Origin: Planctomycetota bacterium
Lineage (GTDB): Bacteria > Planctomycetota > Phycisphaerae > WQYP01
Assembly (NCBI GenBank): GCA_021798635.1
Contig: JAJZGH010000250.1
Location: forward strand, 1-6,940
Length of the DNA stretch: 6,940 nucleotides
Reading direction: 5' to 3'
In this document: positions 1-4,278 of the stretch, one piece after another
Numbering within the stretch: position 1 is the first letter of the stretch
Layout: every line of letters begins with the position of its first letter
Notes under the pieces: generated by a model
Told to the model about the DNA's origin: nothing
Seen by the model: the letters and a program-made list of their open reading frames with translations, nothing else
The model's database searches: none
Made by a program: the position numbers and the translations under genes

Positions 1-842
1 TGTCATTACAAGAAATAGATCCTTTTCCCTGGTTTTTGCACAAAGATGTGCCGTTGCTGATCAACGGCCAGCGCGTCGAAATGAATATTCGTGCCGCGGA
101 ATGGACAAAGCGCTGGCGGCCTTTTCTTTCAAACCTTCTGGAACTCCAGCGGCTTTGCGGCCGACGTATGCTCGTGGGCGTAGCGGGGACGCCCGGGTCC
201 GGCAAATCGTTTTTTACTGAACAGCTCGCCTGGATGGCCACAAAAAATATTCTTCCGAAAGTGAATGTTGTCTCCTTGCCGATGGACGGGTTTCATTTTC
301 CCGAATCGGTCCTGGCGGAGCGATTTCTACAATTGGAGGATGGGCGGCAGCTACGCATGAGCCAGTGCAAGGGTTCTCCCGATACATTTGATGTGCCTCT
401 GCTGCGGGAGCATCTTTTGCGCTTAAAACAAACACCTCAGAAAATGACGTGGCCGGGTTATGACCGGGTACGCCACAAAGCGGTGCCGCAGGCGATCACC
501 ATTCATGAATCGGTCAATCTGGCGATGGTGGAGGGGAATTACCTTTTTCTGGACCGACCGCCCTATGCGGGCATAGCGGACATTTTTGATCTTCGCATCT
601 ATGTGGAAGCCCCGCCGGCATCGGTGGTGACCAATCTCATGAACCGCCACATGGAAGGCGGCAAGACGGTCGGAATGGCCAAGGATTGGGTCAAGCATGT
701 GGATCTGCCTAACGCCCGGCTGGTGGAAATGACCAAACATAAAGCCGAGGTGCTGATTCAGCGGGACCGGGATGGAGCCATTTCAGCAGTGGTGTGGGCC
801 ACCACCCCGAGTTCTTCCGAGCCGAATCCCGATGATGTATGA
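1..842 (+). CDS. P-loop nucleoside/nucleotide kinase family protein (YggC / uridine kinase-like), 5' end at window edge
   Basis: This is a predicted cytosolic ATP-dependent small-molecule kinase whose substrate cannot be read from sequence. Numbering from the TTG at 36, it has a P-loop GTPGSGKS at 51-58, MDGFHF at 83-88 (the substrate-side motif of uridine kinase, pantothenate kinase and YggC-like proteins), KGSPDTFD at 112-119, YDR at 142-144, EGNYLFLD at 166-173, and a lid-like segment with R204/H205. This order is typical of the YggC-like family. The frame is open to the left edge and reads SLQEIDPFPWF before the TTG. The first two bases are TG, so a start codon beginning one base outside the window is likely, giving about 280 residues. 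The TTG at 36 has no ribosome binding site and is probably not the start. The stop is TGA at 840-842, and dapF follows after 120 bases. I am confident of the family but not of the substrate. Confidence 0.88.
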   Translation, partial: SLQEIDPFPWFLHKDVPLLINGQRVEMNIRAAEWTKRWRPFLSNLLELQRLCGRRMLVGVAGTPGSGKSFFTEQLAWMATKNILPKVNVVSLPMDGFHFPESVLAERFLQLEDGRQLRMSQCKGSPDTFDVPLLREHLLRLKQTPQKMTWPGYDRVRHKAVPQAITIHESVNLAMVEGNYLFLDRPPYAGIADIFDLRIYVEAPPASVVTNLMNRHMEGGKTVGMAKDWVKHVDLPNARLVEMTKHKAEVLIQRDRDGAISAVVWATTPSSSEPNPDDV

Positions 843-872
843 TACGCACTTCGCCGGTGCCCATTACAATGG

Positions 873-886
873 CCGGAACTTTCCGG
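873..886. repeat. Small inverted repeat between the kinase gene and dapF
   Basis: CCGGAA (873-878) and TTCCGG (881-886) form a perfect 6-bp inverted repeat around two bases, 31 bases after the kinase stop. No T-run follows, so it is not a standard intrinsic terminator. It could weakly attenuate read-through or be chance in GC-rich DNA. An 8-base direct repeat, TCGCCGGT, lies on either side of it at 851-858 and 893-900. Nothing else was recognised in the 843-950 gap. Confidence 0.25.
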
Positions 887-950
887 GCAAGGTCGCCGGT
901 TGAGCCAGCGTTCAAGCCGAGCGCCGGGTGCCGCCTGACGCAATAGTTAC

Positions 951-955
951 GGGAG
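951..955 (+). promoter_or_regulatory. Ribosome binding site of dapF
   Basis: GGGAG ends seven bases before the ATG at 963. It supports that start, as does the first residue of the conserved DapF opening MRFTKMHGIGND. Confidence 0.75.
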
Positions 956-962
956 TTTTATC

Positions 963-1868
963 ATGCGCTTTACGAAAATGCACGGCATAGGAAATGATTA
1001 TATATATGTTGACGTATTTAACCAAACCGTCAACCATCCTGAGGCCCTGGCGGCAAAAATCGCCGATCGGCATTTTGGCGTCGGCGGTGACGGATTAATT
1101 CTTATATCCCCCCCTACTCCAGAGGGCGCGGCGCAGGGCGCGGTTGTTCGCATGCGCATGTTCAATGCGGACGGCAGTGAATCGGAAATGTGCGGCAACG
1201 GCGTGCGGTGCGTGGCAAAATATGCTTTTGATCACCGCCTGACCACCGCCAATCCCGTGCGGGTTCAAACCGGTGCCGGCGTGCTGACGCTGGATTTGTG
1301 GATTGAGCGTGGCAAAGTGAATCGCGTGACCGTCAACATGGGCAAACCGATCCTGAAGGCATCGGAGATTCCGGTAAAACTAGCGAACGTGGAGCAAGTT
1401 ATCAATTATCCGTGGCGCGATGTATTGAAATTCCACGACCTGCCCGCCGGTTCGGATTGGATAAAAGCCGCAGGACTTGAGGACGCTATGACGTGCGTAT
1501 CCATGGGCAATCCACACGTGGTGCTGTATTGTAAAAAGCTGGAAAAGATTCCTCTGGAAATAGTTGGGCCTTATATTGAAAAGCATCCGATATTCCCGCG
1601 TCGAGTCAACGTGCATTTTGTCCAGGTGCATCAGGCCGGCGAAGTTACCATGCGCACCTGGGAGCGTGGCAGCGGCATTACGATGGCCTGCGGCACGGGT
1701 GCCGCGGCGGTTTGCGTGGCGGGCGTGCTGACGGAAAAGACCAATCGCATTGTGCTTACGAATCTACCCGGCGGCCAATTGGCGTTGAAATGGAACCAGG
1801 CGGATGAATCCGTTTACATGACCGGCCCCGCCACGGAAGTATTCTCCGGCGACTGGCCCGAGAATTGA
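963..1868 (+). CDS. dapF: Diaminopimelate epimerase DapF
   Basis: DapF interconverts LL- and meso-diaminopimelate in the cytosol, without a cofactor, using two cysteines as acid and base. The product supplies lysine and, in most bacteria, the peptidoglycan cross-linking residue. Both catalytic motifs are intact: MCGNGVRC with Cys77, and ERGSGITMACGTGAA (234-248) with Cys243. The N-terminal MHGIGNDY, FNADGSESEMCGNG and MGNPH (181-185) motifs are also present. At 301 residues it is longer than the roughly 274 of the E. coli enzyme. The extra length seems to lie at about 143-173, before CVSMGNPH, where the segment looks lineage-specific. The start at 963 has a good ribosome binding site and begins the conserved fold. 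A 120-base gap upstream and 232 bases downstream suggest it may be transcribed alone. The assignment is very secure. Confidence 0.97.
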   Translation: MRFTKMHGIGNDYIYVDVFNQTVNHPEALAAKIADRHFGVGGDGLILISPPTPEGAAQGAVVRMRMFNADGSESEMCGNGVRCVAKYAFDHRLTTANPVRVQTGAGVLTLDLWIERGKVNRVTVNMGKPILKASEIPVKLANVEQVINYPWRDVLKFHDLPAGSDWIKAAGLEDAMTCVSMGNPHVVLYCKKLEKIPLEIVGPYIEKHPIFPRRVNVHFVQVHQAGEVTMRTWERGSGITMACGTGAAAVCVAGVLTEKTNRIVLTNLPGGQLALKWNQADESVYMTGPATEVFSGDWPEN

Positions 1869-1890
1869 CCGCAACCGTTCACGACGATAC

Positions 1891-1918
1891 AAACTGCGAG
1901 TCCGAAGAAAAGCAGTTT
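1891..1918. terminator. Stem-loop after dapF, weak terminator candidate
   Basis: AAACTGC (1891-1897) and GCAGTTT (1912-1918) form a perfect 7-bp stem with a 14-base loop, starting 22 bases after the dapF stop. No clean T-run follows, so it is only a weak candidate for dapF transcript termination or 3'-end protection. Confidence 0.3.
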
Positions 1919-2000
1919 CCGCGTCGAATGTTCCGCTTTAAGGCGGCGATAATAGTCCCCTAAAAGGCATTTCCACCGCAATTCCGCGACTTATCCCCCG

Positions 2001-2014
2001 GCCCGGCGACGGGC
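2001..2014. repeat. GC-rich hairpin with a GNRA-type loop
   Basis: GCCCG (2001-2005) and CGGGC (2010-2014) enclose GCGA, which fits the stable GNRA tetraloop class. It sits six bases before the AT-rich dyad array. It could insulate the array from upstream transcription or be chance. Bases 1919-2000 otherwise hold nothing I recognise. Confidence 0.3.
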
Positions 2015-2020
2015 AATGCA

Positions 2021-2106
2021 AATCTATTCACATCGTGAATTAAATCTATTCACGATGTGAATAGATTGTATTTACACCATGAATAGATTATATTCATGGT
2101 ATGAAT
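2021..2106. repeat. Array of four 15-bp dyads at a 22-bp pitch, overlapping the ATPase start codon
   Basis: Four copies of a 6-3-6 dyad start at 2026, 2048, 2070 and 2092, exactly 22 bases apart. They read ATTCAC-ATC-GTGAAT, ATTCAC-GAT-GTGAAT, ATTTAC-ACC-ATGAAT and ATTCAT-GGT-ATGAAT. The last contains the ATG of the next gene (2101-2103). The 7-base linkers are AT-rich, and two begin AGATT. Copies one and two together form a perfect 20-bp inverted repeat (2021-2040 and 2048-2067) around seven bases. Copies three and four form a 10-bp one (2076-2085 and 2091-2100). A pitch near two helical turns would place the dyads on the same DNA face. The layout suits cooperative binding of a dimeric protein that represses or autoregulates the downstream gene. 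Other possibilities are a structured leader RNA or a recombination or replication site. The repeats are seen directly; the function is inferred. Confidence 0.85.
2066..2094 (+). promoter_or_regulatory. Candidate promoter of the ATPase gene, inside the dyad array
   Basis: TTGTAT (2066-2071, 3 of 6 to the -35 consensus) and TATATT (2089-2094, 5 of 6 to the -10 consensus) are separated by 17 bases. Transcription from it would begin at about 2101, at the ATG itself. The third dyad fills the spacer, so a protein bound there would block RNA polymerase. The weak -35 keeps confidence low. Confidence 0.35.
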
Positions 2107-3363
2107 ACTTCGCGTAAACGCTGGCTGGCAGCCCAATTGGAGGCAGCGTTAAAGGTATTGCCGGTGGCCGTCGTAACGGGGGCACGGCAAACCGGCAAAA
2201 CCACGCTGGCCCGCAACATTGATGCCCAGAGGCCCTATTTCACGCTTGATGATATCGCGATACTTGGACAGGCTCAGGAGCAGCCCGATACGCTCTGTGC
2301 CCATCCACCCCTAACGCTTGATGAAGTACAACGCGTCCCCGGCCTCCTGCTTGCGGTAAAAAGGCAAGTGGACCGACAACGTAACGCCGGCGATTTTCTG
2401 CTGACCGGTTCCGCCAATCTGTCGCTGATGGGGCACGTATCGGAATCTCTGGCTGGGCGTGCGGCGTATCTGGATTTGCCGCCATTCTGCCCGAGGGAGT
2501 GGTTGCAAAGCCCAAAAAAGCTCAGCCCGATTGATTCCCTGTTTGATGCAGATTTTGATTACCGTCATTGGCCAAGCGACACGGGCGACTGGTCCCAGTG
2601 GCTATTGCGCGGCGGATATCCTTCCGTATTGCAGTTGGATTCGGATCAGGCGCGGGACATTTGGTTTGCCGGGTACACCCAAAGTTATCTGGAGCGCGAC
2701 TTGCGGCAACTAAGTGACGTCGCCAAGCTTCCTGATTTTCGGCGGTTCATGGCGCTGGCGGCGCAGCGTACCGCCCGGCTGTTAAACCAGGCGGAACTGG
2801 CCCGCGACGCGGCCTTGACCCAGCCAACCTGCCATCGCTATCTGAATTTATTGGAAGCCGGATGCCTGATCACCAGACTGCCGACGTATGCCACCAACCC
2901 CACCACCAGCCTCATCAAAGCAAAAAAGTTGCTCTGGAACGATTGTGGTCTGGGGGCGTGGCTGGCGGGAATCATGTCCCTCCCTGCTCTGGCGGCGCGC
3001 ATGGATCAGGGGTTTTGGCTTGAGCAAACCATTTTTCAGAGCCTGCAGGCGTGGCGGAGCTTGGGTAGTGCCAACCGCCACTTGTATTACTGGCGAGACC
3101 GTTCAGGAAACGAGGTGGACTTTATTCTCGAGCAGCAGGGAAAAGTTGTCGCCATAGAAATAAAAGCGTCCGCGCAGGCCACGCTGGAAGACACGCGCGG
3201 TCTGCTGGCATTCCGCAGCGGCCTAAGCAAGGGCACACAGTTTTGCACCGGCGTGGTACTGCACAGCGGTGAAGCCCGGCCCCTGGGCGAAAATATGTAT
3301 GCATTACCTTGGAACTGGCTGGTACCCGCGGTGTCAAAAATCAGCCGTTCCAAGCGCCGGTAG
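2101..3363 (+). CDS. AAA_14 / DUF4143 ATP-binding protein
   Basis: This is a stand-alone ATPase of the AAA_14-DUF4143 family (COG1373-like). The family is widespread and patchily distributed, and its role is unknown. The N-terminal ATPase domain (about 1-200) has Walker A GARQTGKT at 27-34, Walker B-like LTLDEVQ at 71-77, sensor-like LTGSAN at 101-106, ESLAGR at 115-120 and the family signature YLERDLRQL at 197-205. A helical, winged-helix-like stretch follows at about 218-262, with QAELARDAALTQPTCHRYLNLLEA. The C-terminal DUF4143 region has EVDFIL (338-343) and AIEIKAS (351-357), spaced like the acidic and E-x-K residues of a PD-(D/E)XK nuclease fold. At 420 residues it is typical and complete. 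The ATG at 2101 suits the family's N-terminus but has no Shine-Dalgarno sequence and lies within the fourth dyad. No partner gene such as a toxin, methylase or transposase is adjacent. Confidence 0.92.
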   Translation: MNTSRKRWLAAQLEAALKVLPVAVVTGARQTGKTTLARNIDAQRPYFTLDDIAILGQAQEQPDTLCAHPPLTLDEVQRVPGLLLAVKRQVDRQRNAGDFLLTGSANLSLMGHVSESLAGRAAYLDLPPFCPREWLQSPKKLSPIDSLFDADFDYRHWPSDTGDWSQWLLRGGYPSVLQLDSDQARDIWFAGYTQSYLERDLRQLSDVAKLPDFRRFMALAAQRTARLLNQAELARDAALTQPTCHRYLNLLEAGCLITRLPTYATNPTTSLIKAKKLLWNDCGLGAWLAGIMSLPALAARMDQGFWLEQTIFQSLQAWRSLGSANRHLYYWRDRSGNEVDFILEQQGKVVAIEIKASAQATLEDTRGLLAFRSGLSKGTQFCTGVVLHSGEARPLGENMYALPWNWLVPAVSKISRSKRR

Positions 3364-3441
3364 AACAACCAGCAAAAAAGACGCAATTAAGAGCATGGAG
3401 ACCGCTTAGCCCGGCGTGCGCAAAATTCGCGGCTGGTGCCC

Positions 3442-3470
3442 TTGAATGATATTGGCACACGGTGGATAAT
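3442..3470 (+). promoter_or_regulatory. Sigma70-type promoter of the nfeD-flotillin-pspA operon
   Basis: TTGAAT (3442-3447, 4 of 6) and GATAAT (3465-3470, 5 of 6) lie 17 bases apart, the ideal spacing. Transcription would start near 3477, giving a leader of about 57 bases before the ATG at 3534. It is the best promoter match I found in the gap before the operon. The -10 box lies within the palindrome at 3462-3474. Confidence 0.5.
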
Positions 3471-3474
3471 CCAC
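3462..3474. promoter_or_regulatory. 13-bp palindrome over the -10 box, possible operator
   Basis: GTGGAT (3462-3467) and ATCCAC (3469-3474) are perfect inverted arms around a single A. The palindrome covers the whole candidate -10 hexamer, where a bound repressor would block initiation. It differs in sequence from the dyads before the ATPase gene, so a different regulator would be expected. Confidence 0.35.
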
Positions 3475-3481
3475 AGGTCGA

Positions 3482-3497
3482 ATCAAGAACGCTTGAT
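3482..3497 (+). promoter_or_regulatory. Leader hairpin upstream of the NfeD-like gene
   Basis: ATCAAG (3482-3487) and CTTGAT (3492-3497) form a perfect 6-bp stem with a four-base loop, just after the predicted transcription start. A 5'-terminal stem like this can protect an mRNA. Two other short pairings overlap or follow it: GATCC/GGATC (3495-3499 with 3508-3512) and CTCCC/GGGAG (3501-3505 with 3517-3521). The second would cover the ribosome binding site. Confidence 0.25.
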
Positions 3498-3516
3498 CCG
3501 CTCCCAAGGATCTGAC

Positions 3517-3521
3517 GGGAG
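3517..3521 (+). promoter_or_regulatory. Ribosome binding site of the NfeD-like gene
   Basis: GGGAG ends 12 bases before the ATG at 3534. That spacing is longer than usual, but no better site is nearby. Confidence 0.5.
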
Positions 3522-3533
3522 TTCAGTTGAACG

Positions 3534-4256
3534 ATGCTCGGTACGCTCTTTATCATCTGCGCGGTTGTGGGCGGCACGCTTTTCTTGTGCCAGTTCGTAC
3601 TTAGCCTTTTTTCACTCGGCGGACATATCCCGGGCGTGCATCACATTCCGCCAGGCCATCTGCCCGGCTCGGGCCACGGTGTTCCCACCACTACCCATCA
3701 GGGAACCCTTCCGGGCGCAGGGAATCCTACGGGTCATGGAGTTGCGGTGCGACAAGCAATCCTGCACGTTTTGGGTCACGGACATGCAGGCGGCCGGCAT
3801 GAATCCGATTCCGAGAATTCATGGCTAGGCGCGATGCTTAGCTTTCAGGGGATGGTGGCCGCTTTGACAGTTTTCGGGTTGGCGGGAATGGCGGCCATGT
3901 CGCAGTCGTGGGCGGTGTGGCTCGTGCTGCCTCTCGCCCTGGTCAGTGCTATCGGCGCGAGCTTGATGGTAGCCACACTTCTACGCACGCTAATGACTAT
4001 GGATTCAGATGGTACCGTTGATATTCAAGATTCGATTGGCTCGCCGGGAACAGTGTATTTATCCATTCTCGGCGGCACGGCCGGGATTGGTAAAGTGCTT
4101 ATTACCGTACGCGACCGAACGATGGAATACGCTGCCATTACCTACCAGGACGCGGACCTGCACCAAGGCGACGCGATTGTGGTTGTTGGGGTGAAAAATT
4201 CGGATACTCTTGAAGTTGTGTCGGCATCGTCTGTGCCGACGCGTGTCGATCTTTAA
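3534..4256 (+). CDS. NfeD-like (YuaF-type) membrane protein, flotillin partner
   Basis: This predicted membrane protein belongs to the NfeD/YuaF group, usually encoded next to flotillins and thought to act with them in membrane microdomains. Of its 240 residues, 2-28 form a hydrophobic segment. Residues 29-96 form a Gly/Pro/His-rich hydrophilic loop with 11 histidines between H31 and H89. Residues 98-121 and 126-150 form two more membrane segments. Residues about 160-240 form a beta-rich C-terminal domain resembling the OB fold of NfeD proteins, including GTAGIGKVLITVRDRTMEYAA and the closing GDAIVVVGVKNSDTLEVV. It lacks the ClpP-like protease domain of long NfeD proteins. The flotillin start lies 22 bases after its stop, which supports co-translation and partnership. 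The family call rests on topology, the C-terminal domain and gene order; the loop is unusual. Confidence 0.82.
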   Translation: MLGTLFIICAVVGGTLFLCQFVLSLFSLGGHIPGVHHIPPGHLPGSGHGVPTTTHQGTLPGAGNPTGHGVAVRQAILHVLGHGHAGGRHESDSENSWLGAMLSFQGMVAALTVFGLAGMAAMSQSWAVWLVLPLALVSAIGASLMVATLLRTLMTMDSDGTVDIQDSIGSPGTVYLSILGGTAGIGKVLITVRDRTMEYAAITYQDADLHQGDAIVVVGVKNSDTLEVVSASSVPTRVDL

Positions 4257-4264
4257 CGAATTAC

Positions 4265-4270
4265 GGAGGT
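4265..4270 (+). promoter_or_regulatory. Strong ribosome binding site of the flotillin gene
   Basis: GGAGGT ends eight bases before the ATG at 4279. It is the strongest Shine-Dalgarno match in the window and fixes this start. It is stronger than that of the preceding gene, which would favour more flotillin than NfeD-like protein. Confidence 0.85.
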
Positions 4271-4278
4271 AACCAACT

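Noticed and set aside
2021..2067. The 20-bp inverted repeat as the end of an insertion sequence or as an intrinsic terminator.
   Set aside because: No transposase or matching partner end is present. The arms are AT-rich and belong to the regular 22-bp array. No T-run follows the stem.
2021..2106. The dyad array as a CRISPR array.
   Set aside because: The repeats are only 15 bases, imperfect, and separated by 7-base linkers that are partly conserved, so there are no spacers. No cas gene is present.
3436..3466. A sigma54 promoter suggested by TGGCAC at 3453-3458, attractive because psp operons in enterobacteria use sigma54.
   Set aside because: The -12 element (TTGC) is missing at the required spacing, and no PspF-type activator gene is nearby.
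3461..3475. Two overlapping DnaA-box-like 9-mers (TAATCCACA on the + strand and TTATCCACC on the minus strand, each 8 of 9 to the consensus), as an origin element.
   Set aside because: They are produced by the single palindrome GTGGATAATCCAC. There is no cluster of boxes, no AT-rich unwinding region beside them and no dnaA, dnaN or rep gene.
3436..3828. A 130-codon + strand frame overlapping the operon promoter and the NfeD-like gene.
   Set aside because: It runs out of frame through the NfeD-like gene, lacks a ribosome binding site and its translation has no coherent composition or domain.
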